DNA of 64,000 nt, taken from positions 310,001-374,000 of the forward strand of contig WGNC01000008.1 in NCBI GenBank assembly GCA_016124745.1. The letters run 5' to 3'. The position numbers were made by a program, and so were the translations under genes. This document shows, piece after piece, positions 47,542-60,452 of this stretch; within the stretch, counting starts at the first letter, position 1, and each line of letters opens with the position of its first letter. The DNA comes from Thiobacillus sp. GTDB lineage: Bacteria > Pseudomonadota > Gammaproteobacteria > Burkholderiales > Thiobacillaceae. The notes below the pieces were generated by a model. The model saw nothing but the letters and a program-made list of their open reading frames with translations. It had not been told where the DNA came from and ran no database searches.

Positions 47542-48678
47542 TCAATAGACCGATTTGTCGTTGGCGGCGATGTATTCCGTGGTGACCTTGCCCCACATCA
47601 CCTTGTAGGCCCACGAGGTATAGAAGATGATCAGCGGCATGAAGATCACGGTGGCGCCGAACATCAGGCCGAGCGTGAGATGCGAGGATGCCGCGTCGTA
47701 CACGGTGAGGCTGGAGCGCGGGTCGCTCGAGGACGGCATGATGAACGGGAACATCGATACCCCGGCCGTACCGATGATGCCGGCGCAGGCCAAAGACGAC
47801 GACCAGAACGCCACGCCGGCCCGGTGCAGGCGCGAGAACAGGATGCTCGCGGCGAGCGCGGCGAAGGCTGTGATGGGTACCCACATCGCCCAGCCGTATT
47901 GCGCGTAGTTGTGCATCCAGGCGCCGGTGGCGACCGCCACCGTCTTGTTCTGCGGATCAGGCAGGCCGCCGGGATCGATCGCGCTGGTGATGGCGTAGCC
48001 GTCGATGCCGGTCGCCACCCACCAGCCGGCCAGCGCGAAGGTGACAAAGGTGAGGACGCTGAAGAGCAGGCTGGCGGTGCGGACGCGACGGTAGATGTCG
48101 CCTTCCGTGCGCATCATCAGGTAATTGGCGCCCTGGGTGGTGATCATGCCGAGGCTCACCACGCCTGCCAGCAGGGCGAAGGGGTTGAGCAGCGCCCAGA
48201 AGCTGCCGGTATAGGTTGACATGAGGAAGTCGTTGAAATGAAACGGCACGCCCAGCAGCAGGTTGCCGAACGCAACGCCGAAGATGATCGGCGGCACCGC
48301 CCCGCCGATGAACAGCCCCCAGTCCCAGGTGCTGCGCCAGGTCGGGTTCTGAATCTTGGAGCGGTAGTCGAAGCCGACCGGACGGAAGAACAGCGCCCAC
48401 AATGCCGCCATCATCGCCCAGTAGAAGCCCGAGAACGCGGTGGCATAGACCAGCGGCCAGGCGGCGAAGATCGCACCGCCAGCGGTGATGAACCAGACCT
48501 GGTTGCCGTCCCAGTGCGGGGCGACGGTGTTGATGACGGCGCGGCGTTCGAGGTCGTTCTTGCCGACGAAGGGCAACAGCACTCCCATGCCCATGTCGTG
48601 GCCATCCATGATGGCGAAGCCGACCAGCAGGACGCCGATCAGCAGCCACCAGACGAGTTTGAGAGTTTCGTAATCCAT
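47542..48678 (-). CDS. cydB: Cytochrome bd ubiquinol oxidase subunit II
   Basis: This 378-residue integral subunit pairs with CydA. The start MDYETLKLVWWLLIGVLLVGFAIMDGHDMGMGVLLPF is typical, with multiple further helices. It starts 9 bp after the cydA stop. The full-length sequence has no frameshift. Confidence 0.97.
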   Translation of the reverse strand: MDYETLKLVWWLLIGVLLVGFAIMDGHDMGMGVLLPFVGKNDLERRAVINTVAPHWDGNQVWFITAGGAIFAAWPLVYATAFSGFYWAMMAALWALFFRPVGFDYRSKIQNPTWRSTWDWGLFIGGAVPPIIFGVAFGNLLLGVPFHFNDFLMSTYTGSFWALLNPFALLAGVVSLGMITTQGANYLMMRTEGDIYRRVRTASLLFSVLTFVTFALAGWWVATGIDGYAITSAIDPGGLPDPQNKTVAVATGAWMHNYAQYGWAMWVPITAFAALAASILFSRLHRAGVAFWSSSLACAGIIGTAGVSMFPFIMPSSSDPRSSLTVYDAASSHLTLGLMFGATVIFMPLIIFYTSWAYKVMWGKVTTEYIAANDKSVY

Positions 48679-48687
48679 GTCAGCTCC

Positions 48688-50301
48688 TTAGATCCTGTTC
48701 GCCGGTGCGCCTGCGGGCAATGCGCCGCCTGAATGAATCGGACTTGGACTTGGCGCCTTTTCACCGTGGTATTTCCCGGTGCCGAGGCTGGCAGGACCTT
48801 GGCGCGCGTACTTCGTCATCAAATACATCTCGACGATCAGCAGCACGGTATAGAAGCCGATGAAACCCGCAAGCGAGCCGTAGATGTTGGCGGGGGTGAG
48901 ATTGGAGACCGAAATGTGCGTCGGCAGCACGCCGTAGATGGTCCAGGGCTGGCGACCGTATTCGGCGACGACCCAGCCAAGTTCGGCCGCGATCCAGGGC
49001 ATCGGGATGAACCACAACGCCCAGCGCAGCAGCCACTTCTTCTCGATGAAGTTGCCCTTGATCGAATAGAACAGCGCCAGGCTGAACAGCAGCAGGAAGG
49101 CGAAGCCCAGCGCGACCATGAGGCGGAAGCTCCAGAACAGCGGTGCAACGCGCGGGATGGTGCTGTCGACGGCCTGCTGGATCATTTCCGGCGTGGCTTG
49201 CGAAACGTCGACCGTGTATTTCTTCAGCAGCAGCCCGAAGCCGAGATCGGCCTTGTGCAGATCGAATTGCGAACGCGCGTCCCAGTCGTCACGATTCTTG
49301 CGGATCTTCTCGAGTGCCACCACCGCCAGCATGCCGGACTCGATGCGCGCGCGGTTCTTCTCCTTGATTTCCCGAATGCCGGGCAGGGTCTCGCTGACCG
49401 AACGGGTGCCGATCAGGCCCAGCATGTAGGGAATCTGCAATTCGTAGTCGTTGCGCTGCGCGGCTTCGTTCGGCAGCGCGAACAGTGTGAACGCGGCGGG
49501 GGCGGGTTCGGTTTTCCACATGGCCTCGATCGCCGCCATCTTGGCCTGCTGCGATTCGCTCACGGTGTAGCCCGACTCATCGCCCAGCACGATCACCGAC
49601 AACGCCGAGGCGAAGCCGAAGCCTGCGGCGATGCGGAACGAGCGGCGCGCGAAGCCGAGGTCGCGTCCCTTCAGCAGGTAGTAGCTGGAAATGCCGAGCA
49701 CGAACAGCGATGCGGTGACGTAGCCCGCCGACACCGTGTGCACGAACTTGGCCTGTGCCGTCGGGTTGAAAACGATGGCCCAGAAGTCGGTCATTTCCAT
49801 GCGCATGGTGACGAAGGAGAACTCGGCGCCGACCGGATCCTGCATCCAGCCGTTGGCGATCAGGATCCACAGCGCCGATAGGTTGGAGCCGACCGCCATG
49901 AGCACCGTGACCATGAAGTGCTGCCACTTGTTGAGGCGGTCCCAGCCGAAGAAGAACAGGCCGATGAAGGTCGATTCGAGAAAGAACGCCATCAGTCCCT
50001 CGATCGCCAGCGGCGCGCCGAAGATGTCGCCGACGTAGTGCGAGTAATACGCCCAGTTGGTGCCGAACTGGAATTCCATGGTGATGCCGGTGGTCACCCC
50101 GAGCGCGAAGTTGATGCCGAACAGCTTGCCCCAGAAGCGCGTCATGTCCTTGTAGATCGGGCGATCGGTGATGACGTAGGTCAGCTCCATGATGACCAGG
50201 ATGAACGCCAGGCCGAGCGTCAGCGGCACGAACAGGAAGTGGTACAGCGCTGTGGCTGCAAATTGCAGCCGGGACAGGTCGACGAGTTCTTCGGTCAGCA
50301 T
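48688..50301 (-). CDS. cydA: Cytochrome bd ubiquinol oxidase subunit I
   Basis: The 537-residue haem-bearing subunit oxidises ubiquinol at the Q-loop and reduces O2 without proton pumping. LQFAATALYHFLFVPLTLGL gives the N-terminal haem ligand His21; EFQFGTNWAYYSHYVGDIFGAPLAIEGLMAFFLESTFIGLFFFGWDR is diagnostic. The Q-loop (around 245-345) is long as in the E. coli type. It is preceded by cydP and followed by cydB on the same strand. Confidence 0.98.
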   Translation of the reverse strand: MLTEELVDLSRLQFAATALYHFLFVPLTLGLAFILVIMELTYVITDRPIYKDMTRFWGKLFGINFALGVTTGITMEFQFGTNWAYYSHYVGDIFGAPLAIEGLMAFFLESTFIGLFFFGWDRLNKWQHFMVTVLMAVGSNLSALWILIANGWMQDPVGAEFSFVTMRMEMTDFWAIVFNPTAQAKFVHTVSAGYVTASLFVLGISSYYLLKGRDLGFARRSFRIAAGFGFASALSVIVLGDESGYTVSESQQAKMAAIEAMWKTEPAPAAFTLFALPNEAAQRNDYELQIPYMLGLIGTRSVSETLPGIREIKEKNRARIESGMLAVVALEKIRKNRDDWDARSQFDLHKADLGFGLLLKKYTVDVSQATPEMIQQAVDSTIPRVAPLFWSFRLMVALGFAFLLLFSLALFYSIKGNFIEKKWLLRWALWFIPMPWIAAELGWVVAEYGRQPWTIYGVLPTHISVSNLTPANIYGSLAGFIGFYTVLLIVEMYLMTKYARQGPASLGTGKYHGEKAPSPSPIHSGGALPAGAPANRI

Positions 50302-50318
50302 GGAGACTCCTGAGGGGG

Positions 50319-50504
50319 TTATGGCTTGATGGCCTGGTGCGGGTTGGCCAGGCGTTCTGCAACGGCGTCGGCATCCGGGTGCAACGCACGGCCGTCAAAG
50401 AACGCGTAGAACAGTGCCACGATCACCAGCAACTTGATGACGATGGCCAGCGAGATCTCGCGCGCGAGCGGGTGGTGCAGAAAGTCGGGCAGGGATTTTT
50501 TCAT
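50319..50504 (-). CDS. cydP: CydP-like small subunit of cytochrome bd oxidase
   Basis: The 61-residue protein has one hydrophobic helix (SLAIVIKLLVIVALFYAFF) between a basic N-terminus (MKKSLPDFLHHPLAREI) and a polar tail, as in proteins annotated as putative cytochrome oxidase small subunit CydP. ATG 50504 has AGGACA eight bases upstream. It is the first gene of the cyd operon, 17 bp before cydA, and sits directly behind a sigma-54 promoter. Confidence 0.8.
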   Translation of the reverse strand: MKKSLPDFLHHPLAREISLAIVIKLLVIVALFYAFFDGRALHPDADAVAERLANPHQAIKP

Positions 50505-50520
50505 GGTGTCGTGTCCTATA

Positions 50521-50537
50521 TCGCAAGGGCCATGCCA
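50521..50537 (-). promoter_or_regulatory. Sigma-54 (-24/-12) promoter of the cyd operon
   Basis: On the minus strand TGGCATGGCCCTTGCGA has GG and GC exactly 10 bp apart and matches TGGCAYG-N4-TTGC almost perfectly. The predicted start is at about 50511, only 7 bases before ATG 50504. A divergent sigma-54 activator gene and an inverted repeat lie upstream. Confidence 0.7.
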
Positions 50538-50560
50538 GCAGTACGTCCCCGCCCAGTAGA

Positions 50561-50591
50561 CATTATCCATAATAAAATCAATTGGATAATG
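50561..50591. promoter_or_regulatory. Inverted repeat, likely activator binding site
   Basis: Arms CATTATCCA (50561-50569) and TGGATAATG (50583-50591) are perfect, 9 bp each, with a 13-bp spacer. They sit 50-80 bp upstream of the predicted sigma-54 start point and between the cyd operon and the divergent activator gene, a natural place for an enhancer-binding protein site. Confidence 0.55.
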
Positions 50592-50683
50592 AAATCGCGC
50601 GTCTTGCTCAGATTGGGGCGCATGTCATAAGCGGCAGTGTGGCGTAGTATGTGCGACAAATATGGCATGAATGGTGCTCCGCG

Positions 50684-51970
50684 ATGTCACCGACCAACGA
50701 ACTGATCAGCTTTCTCGAAAATCACCCGGACGCCCAGATCGTCATGGACGCCGAGTACCGGATTCTGGCGGCCAACGCAGCGTATCGCCGGACCTATGCC
50801 GGAGGCCGCGAAGTGGTCGGCCAGACCTGCTATGCGGTGTCGCATGGCACCCGCCTGCCGTGCGACGAATGCGGTGAATCCTGCCCGCTTGCGGCCAGCC
50901 GCATCGACGGCGAACCGCACCGGGTGCTGCACCTGCATCACACGCCACGCGGCGAGGAGCATGTCGATGTCGAACTGACACCCATCGTCGGCGCATCGGG
51001 CAAGATCGAATACTTCGTCGAGCGCATGACGACCGTGCGCGAAGCCAGCAGTTTTCCGGCCGAAAGCGGCCTTGTCGGCAAGTCGCCGGCCTTCAACCGC
51101 ATGCTGGAAATGCTGCGTCGGGTGGCGCCGTCCGGAACCACCGCCCTGTTGCTGGGCGAGTCCGGCACCGGCAAGGAACTGGTCGCGCAGGCCATTCATC
51201 AGCAAAGCGCGCGCAAGCGCGGGCCGTTCGTGGTGGTGGAATGCTCCGGGCTGACCGAAAGCCTGTTCGAGAGCGAGTTGTTCGGCTACGAGAAAGGCGC
51301 TTTTACCGGCGCCAGCCAGCGCAAGATCGGCCTGGTCGAGTCGGCATCAGGCGGCACCCTGTTCCTCGATGAAGTCGGCGACATTCCGTTGAGCCTGCAG
51401 GTCAAGTTGCTGCGACTGCTGGAAACGGGGACATTCCGCCGGGTGGGCGGGGTGGAGACGCTGCGTGCCGATTTCCGCCTGATCGCCGCGACCCACCGCG
51501 ATCTCAAGGCCCTGGTCGAGCGTGGCAGTTTTCGCCGCGACCTGTATTACCGCCTGAGCGTGTTTCCGATCCATTTGCCGGCGTTGCGCGAACGGCGCGA
51601 GGACATCGCCCTGCTGACCGATACCCTGCTGGCCCGTCTTGCGCCGGGGCGTGCCTACACGCTAAGTGACGCAGCACGCGCGCGGCTGCAGGCGCATGAC
51701 TATCCGGGCAATATTCGAGAACTGAGGAATATTCTCGAGCGCGCCATGCTGATGGCTGACGGCGATACCCTGCAGGCAGAGCATCTGCCGCCCGAACTGG
51801 CGGGCGACGAGGCGGCAGGCATGCCCGGGGTGAATGCGATCGTGCCCCTGGAAACCGCAGCGCTGCGGTATCTGCAATGGGCACTGGCCCACCATGACGG
51901 TGACCGCAAATCGCTGGCCGAGCAACTCGGTATCAGCGAACGCACGCTGTATAGAAAACTGGCCGTGTGA
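50684..51970 (+). CDS. PAS-type sigma-54 activator divergent from the cyd operon
   Basis: This 428-residue one-component regulator has an N-terminal PAS domain ([27 protein letters not shown]), a cysteine motif C49-x10-C60-x2-C63-x3-C67, an AAA+ domain with Walker A GESGTGKE and the GAFTGA loop, and a C-terminal Fis HTH ([19 protein letters not shown]). No receiver domain is present, so it senses a signal itself; the cysteines could hold a metal or Fe-S centre. ATG 50684 is preferred over 50651. Control of the neighbouring sigma-54 promoter is inferred from position. Confidence 0.9.
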   Translation: MSPTNELISFLENHPDAQIVMDAEYRILAANAAYRRTYAGGREVVGQTCYAVSHGTRLPCDECGESCPLAASRIDGEPHRVLHLHHTPRGEEHVDVELTPIVGASGKIEYFVERMTTVREASSFPAESGLVGKSPAFNRMLEMLRRVAPSGTTALLLGESGTGKELVAQAIHQQSARKRGPFVVVECSGLTESLFESELFGYEKGAFTGASQRKIGLVESASGGTLFLDEVGDIPLSLQVKLLRLLETGTFRRVGGVETLRADFRLIAATHRDLKALVERGSFRRDLYYRLSVFPIHLPALRERREDIALLTDTLLARLAPGRAYTLSDAARARLQAHDYPGNIRELRNILERAMLMADGDTLQAEHLPPELAGDEAAGMPGVNAIVPLETAALRYLQWALAHHDGDRKSLAEQLGISERTLYRKLAV

Positions 51971-52016
51971 ACCCTCGTCCGCACGGCCAGCAATTGCAAC
52001 GGGTTTGTGGCCGGCG

Positions 52017-52820
52017 TTACACGTCCGCCGTTTTGACCTTGGGGGGCTTCAAGCCCAGGACCGGCAAGGCGCCGCCACATTCCTCAATCTCTTCCGGCAG
52101 GCTGTAGAACCACATCTGCCACATCGAGACGACCCACTGGATCGTGAACGAGATACCCATCAAGGCACCGCTGCCAATGATGAACCAGGCGAAGCCGGGA
52201 ATCCATTTGGTCAGGTACCACGAGAAGATGTCAGTGAGGATGGTCAGGAACGGCAGCACGATCACCACGCATTTGAGCCACAGCGGGCGCATGTAGGCAT
52301 GCGCGAAGATGCTGCTGACGATGAAGAAGATGAACGTGATGCCGAACAGGTGGATGTGCGAGACGCGGACCAGCGTCGGAATGGTCGCGCCTGAATCCTT
52401 TTGCACCACCTTCGAAATTCCTTCGTAGTTGATCAGCGTAGGCAGGTGTGGATTGCTGCCGTCATGGCAGGCCTGGCAGCGGCTTTCCACGATCGGCATC
52501 ACCTGCTGTTCGTAACCATCCTTGGTCGAGCCGTCCTTGACCCACTTGAAAATGACCTCGCGCTCTTCGGCGGGAAGCATTTCCGACATCGGACCTTTCA
52601 GCGCCGTTTCCAGCCGGGTGTCGGACTCGCTGCCGTGATAGGCCGTGCGAATGTCTTCGGCGGAAATGTTGTTGGCGTTGCCGTCCAGGCCCGCGTGACT
52701 GAAATACACCTGCAACATGGCGAACAGATAGCCCGTGCCCAGCACCAGCAGCGTCATGGTGTAGACCATGCGCGTCGACAGCGGCAGGGCGGTGAAATGG
52801 AAAAAGTGACGATTGCTCAT
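52017..52820 (-). CDS. Membrane-bound c-type cytochrome protein
   Basis: The 267-residue protein has one N-terminal helix (residues ~20-40), a periplasmic domain with a single haem site CQACH (115-119), and then three to four more helices (~157-176, 182-200, 208-235). Two histidines in VSHIHLFG (155, 157) could be further haem ligands. Such proteins are seen beside small cytochromes and may pass electrons between the quinone pool and periplasmic carriers. It is co-directional with the lipoprotein cytochrome, 30 bp downstream. Confidence 0.75.
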   Translation of the reverse strand: MSNRHFFHFTALPLSTRMVYTMTLLVLGTGYLFAMLQVYFSHAGLDGNANNISAEDIRTAYHGSESDTRLETALKGPMSEMLPAEEREVIFKWVKDGSTKDGYEQQVMPIVESRCQACHDGSNPHLPTLINYEGISKVVQKDSGATIPTLVRVSHIHLFGITFIFFIVSSIFAHAYMRPLWLKCVVIVLPFLTILTDIFSWYLTKWIPGFAWFIIGSGALMGISFTIQWVVSMWQMWFYSLPEEIEECGGALPVLGLKPPKVKTADV

Positions 52821-52850
52821 GGTGTGGACTCGTACAAAAGCGGTTATTGA

Positions 52851-53228
52851 TCAGTTCTTTGCACCCTGGTCGATCCAGGCTGCGATGGTCGAGATGTCGG
52901 CATCCGGCAGGGGGCCTTTGCCATGGGGCATGCGGATCGACGGATCCGCCTTGCCCGACACCAGTCGATACAGAGTACTGCTGACGCTGGAACCCGGTAT
53001 CACGATCGGCCCGAACTGCGTCCCCTTCATGAGACCGTCATAGCTGTCCAGCAGCAGGCCGGTCTTTTCGAACCCGGTGCCGCCTGGCACGTGACACTCT
53101 GTACAGTTGGCGTCGAGAATCGGCTTGATGTTGGCCTGGTAGGTCAACGGCTTTTCGCCGCTGCAACCGGTCTGCAGCAGGGCAACGGTCAGCGCAGACA
53201 GGGCGAGCAGTGCGGTAGGTTTGGTCAT
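52851..53228 (-). CDS. Lipoprotein c-type cytochrome
   Basis: The 125-residue product has a lipoprotein signal (LLQTGC, lipid attachment at Cys22), and a haem-binding CTECH motif near residue 42. It resembles the planctomycete-type cytochrome c domain (ANIKPILDANCTECHVPGG, ...PSIRMPHGKGPLPDADISTIAAWIDQGA), with a methionine ligand in RMPHG. It is probably anchored in the envelope and works with the membrane cytochrome downstream. The 53229-53495 gap behind it holds nothing recognisable. Confidence 0.88.
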   Translation of the reverse strand: MTKPTALLALSALTVALLQTGCSGEKPLTYQANIKPILDANCTECHVPGGTGFEKTGLLLDSYDGLMKGTQFGPIVIPGSSVSSTLYRLVSGKADPSIRMPHGKGPLPDADISTIAAWIDQGAKN

Positions 53229-53495
53229 GGCGTGGCTCCGAAAAGTAGTAATTAAGAGAATGCTAATGTATGCGGCGATCTAATTCAAGAGTTACAGGTA
53301 TTTTTATGGCCTGGCGCCTGTGGGGTGTTGGTTCAGCGTCACAGCCATCATCTTCATGTATAGGCGGTTTTGCCAGCGGAAGGCGGCAAACGCAACAGAC
53401 GGGATGCCGTTCCGGACAGCGCCCATGCTGCGGTGGATCCGTTCCCCGCGGCTCGCGCCCCCTGATTCGGGTGTGGGCTGACCGAACAGTCGGGA

Positions 53496-56144
<2,649 letters not shown>

Positions 56145-56281
56145 GGCGATGAAAACCTCAAGAGATGGGAGTTGGGACGAAATGATTAATCAAGCAACGA
56201 CAATGCCAGCAGGCAGCCGACCGCGACGGATCGATTCCCCGGCCTGCGTCAGACGGCTTCGCGCCGAATCTGCGGGTTCAT

Positions 56282-57787
<1,506 letters not shown>

Positions 57788-57800
57788 GATGAGCAGGGAA

Positions 57801-58238
57801 TCAATCGCCGAAATAGGCGACTTCGAGTTGGAGTTGTAGGGCGGCACGCCGCATCACGTCGTCGGCGGTGGCGATCCGCATGAGGCCCGCGTTGCGCGCG
57901 GCGGTCAGGTGGATGGTGTCGAGCGTGCGCAGGGGCACGGGGTTTGCGCTGTCGAGTACGCGCAAGGCGTCGATCAGCAAGTGGTCGTTGAAGGGCACGA
58001 TGCGGTAATAGCCCTCGGCCAGATGGCGGGTGAATTCGGTGCGCGCCAGGTTCAGATAGTCGTCTGTAATCTGCCCGGTGCGCAGGCGTCGCGCCATGGC
58101 GCAGTGCCATTCCAGCATGCCGAGGCGATTGATGACGATGCCGTCCACCTCGGCTATAAGCTGTTCCACCTCGCCGGAATGCGTCTCCGCCACGTACAGC
58201 TTGATGAGGGCGCTGGTGTCGAGATAAACCTCAGCCAC
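57801..58238 (-). CDS. vapC: PIN-domain toxin (VapC-like)
   Basis: The 145-residue PIN nuclease has the acidic residues Asp7 ([12 protein letters not shown]), Glu43 (MLEWHC), Asp107 ([10 protein letters not shown]) and Asp126 of the Mg-dependent RNase site. It overlaps the antitoxin gene by 8 bp. The likely target is tRNA or rRNA as in other VapC proteins. It lies 13 bp upstream of the lysS start on the same strand; a pair so placed may be recently inserted. Confidence 0.9.
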   Translation of the reverse strand: MAEVYLDTSALIKLYVAETHSGEVEQLIAEVDGIVINRLGMLEWHCAMARRLRTGQITDDYLNLARTEFTRHLAEGYYRIVPFNDHLLIDALRVLDSANPVPLRTLDTIHLTAARNAGLMRIATADDVMRRAALQLQLEVAYFGD

Positions 58239-58470
58239 GGGCGTCCCGGTCTTCGCGTATCAATACCTCGCTGGGGATTTCCTGAACCGGCAACTGGTCG
58301 CGCAGCCATTTGAGCGAGGGGAGTTTGCGCGCGGGCGCGGCCGGCGTCACCGGCAGGATGCGCGCCACCGGCTCGCCACGATTCATGACAAGCACTTCGT
58401 CGGCGTCGGCGAACATCTGGTCGGGGTGCGACAGGCCTTCGCGGGCCTCGCGGATGGTCAGGGTTTTCAT
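58231..58470 (-). CDS. vapB: Phd/YefM-type antitoxin (VapB partner)
   Basis: The 79-residue protein begins MKTLTIREAREGLSHPDQMFADADEVLVMNRGEPVARILPV, the Phd/YefM-like N-terminal DNA-binding half, then a C-terminal tail that would block VapC. It is upstream of the toxin and overlaps it. A direct repeat near its promoter is a likely operator for autorepression. Confidence 0.88.
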   Translation of the reverse strand: MKTLTIREAREGLSHPDQMFADADEVLVMNRGEPVARILPVTPAAPARKLPSLKWLRDQLPVQEIPSEVLIREDRDARG

Positions 58471-58492
58471 GTGCGGCCTCCGGCAGCAAAAC

Positions 58493-58519
58493 GTGACACA
58501 ATTATAGCCGATGTGACAC
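58493..58519 (-). promoter_or_regulatory. vapBC promoter with direct-repeat operator
   Basis: GTGACAC occurs at 58493-58499 and 58513-58519, 20 bp apart (two helical turns), and flanks a perfect minus-strand -10 TATAAT (58501-58506). The two sites also make the outer inverted pair AACGTG/CACGTT. This fits binding by a VapB/VapC complex over its own promoter. Confidence 0.65.
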
Positions 58520-58574
58520 GTTGGTTTTCTAACCGGAAGACCAGAATTTAACCCGCAGCACCGCTTTTTTGCCC

Positions 58575-60374
58575 ATGCCCGATACTGCCTCCAGCCTGCT
58601 CAGCCGCGTGTTCGGCTATGCCGAATTCCGCGGCGACCAGGCGGCCATCATCGATACGCTCGTTGCAGGTGACGATGCCCTGGTGCTCATGCCCACCGGC
58701 GGCGGCAAATCCGTGTGTTATCAGATTCCGGCCCTGCTGCGCGAAGGCTGCGCGGTTGTGGTGTCGCCGCTGATCGCATTGATGCAGGACCAGGTCGCGG
58801 CGCTCAAGGAACTGGGCATTGCCTCAGAGCTTTTGAACTCCAGCCTCGACAGCGCCACCGCCATGCAGGTGGAACGCAAATTCGTCACCGGGCAGCTAAA
58901 ACTGCTTTACGTTGCGCCGGAGCGGTTGCTGACCCCGCGTTTTCAGAGCCTGCTCGAACAGGCGAACGTCGCCCTGTTTGCCATCGACGAAGCGCACTGC
59001 GTGTCGCAATGGGGGCACGATTTCCGTCCGGAATATCTGGGGCTGTCGGCGCTGCATGAGCGCTTTCCCGATGTGCCGCGCATTGCGCTCACTGCCACGG
59101 CCGATGCCGCCACGCGCACCGAAATCCTGCAACGCCTCGATTTGGGCGCCGCGCGCGTCTTCGTCGCGAGCTTCGACCGCCCCAACATCCGCTATCGAAT
59201 CGCCGAGAAATCCGACCCGCGCCGCCAGCTGCTGGATTTCCTCGGTGAGCACAAGGGCGAAGCCGGGATCGTCTACTGCAGCACGCGCAAGAAGGTCGAG
59301 GAAACCGCCGCCGGGATTGCGCAGGCCGGTTTCACCGCCTTGCCCTACCACGGGGGCATGGACAACGACACGCGCCGCCGCCACCAGGAAAAATTCCTGC
59401 GCGAGGACGGCGTCGTCATGGTCGCCACCCTCGCGTTCGGCATGGGCATCGACAAGCCCGACGTGCGCTTCGTCGCCCACCTCGATCTGCCGCGTTCGGT
59501 CGAGGGCTACTACCAGGAGACCGGCCGCGCCGGCCGCGACGGCGAGCCGGCCGAGGCGTGGATGGCGTGGGGCCTGCAGGACGTCGTCACGCAGCGCCGT
59601 TTCATCGACGAAGGCGAGGCCGAAGACGCGCATAAGCGCATCGGTCACGCCAAGCTCGACGCCCTGGTCGGCCTGTGCGAAGCTGCCAGCTGCCGCCGCG
59701 TCGCGCTCTTGAGCTATTTCGGCGAAGCCAGCCAGCCCTGCGGCAACTGCGACGTGTGCCTCAATCCGCCCACGCTGTGGGACGGCACCGAAGCCGCGCA
59801 GAAATTGCTGTCAGCCGTTTACCGCACCGGCCAGCGCTTCGGCGCCGGCCACGTCATCGACGTGCTGCTCGGCAAGAGCACCGAGAAAATCGACCGCTTC
59901 GGCCACGGCCAGCTGAGCGTGTTCGGCATCGGCACCAGCCAGACCGACAAGGTCTGGCGTGCCGTGCTGCGGCAACTCGTGGTGCGGGGATTGCTGGAAG
60001 TCGACCACACCGCCTACGGCGCATTGAAACTCACCCAGGCCGCCAAGCCTGTGCTGAAGGGCGAAGAAACCGTCATGCTGCGAGCCATCGAAGTGCGCCC
60101 GGCGCGCAGCAAAAAATCGCGCCTCGCCCCCAGTTCCGGGTCAGGCGTCCACGACGACGAAGATCCCTTGTTCCTGTCCCTGCGTGCCTGGCGGCGCGAA
60201 ACCGCCAACGAAAAAGGCGTACCCGCCTACGTCATCCTGCACGACGCCACCCTGCGCGAGATCGCCGCGCGCCGGCCCGCCACGCTGGCGGAGCTGGGCG
60301 AGATATCGGGGCTGGGGACGAAGAAGCTGGAGGCCTACGGCGAGGACGTGCTGGCGGTGGTGGCGGAGGGGTGA
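58575..60374 (+). CDS. recQ: ATP-dependent DNA helicase RecQ
   Basis: This 599-residue 3'-5' helicase has Walker A LMPTGGGKSVCYQ, DEAH box DEAHCVSQWGHDFRPEY, motif VI GRAGRDGEP, the zinc-binding cysteines (CRRVALLSYFGE...CGNCDVCLNPP), a winged helix and a C-terminal HRDC domain. ATG 58575 is chosen; a TTG two codons up is also open. It is divergent from the vapBC pair. Confidence 0.97.
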   Translation: MPDTASSLLSRVFGYAEFRGDQAAIIDTLVAGDDALVLMPTGGGKSVCYQIPALLREGCAVVVSPLIALMQDQVAALKELGIASELLNSSLDSATAMQVERKFVTGQLKLLYVAPERLLTPRFQSLLEQANVALFAIDEAHCVSQWGHDFRPEYLGLSALHERFPDVPRIALTATADAATRTEILQRLDLGAARVFVASFDRPNIRYRIAEKSDPRRQLLDFLGEHKGEAGIVYCSTRKKVEETAAGIAQAGFTALPYHGGMDNDTRRRHQEKFLREDGVVMVATLAFGMGIDKPDVRFVAHLDLPRSVEGYYQETGRAGRDGEPAEAWMAWGLQDVVTQRRFIDEGEAEDAHKRIGHAKLDALVGLCEAASCRRVALLSYFGEASQPCGNCDVCLNPPTLWDGTEAAQKLLSAVYRTGQRFGAGHVIDVLLGKSTEKIDRFGHGQLSVFGIGTSQTDKVWRAVLRQLVVRGLLEVDHTAYGALKLTQAAKPVLKGEETVMLRAIEVRPARSKKSRLAPSSGSGVHDDEDPLFLSLRAWRRETANEKGVPAYVILHDATLREIAARRPATLAELGEISGLGTKKLEAYGEDVLAVVAEG

Positions 60375-60452
60375 CCGGCACTCGTTCGTTTGGCTTTGTT
60401 GACAATACAGAGCTGCCTGGTTCATCGAAGGGCCGAGGCACAAGGATATCCA

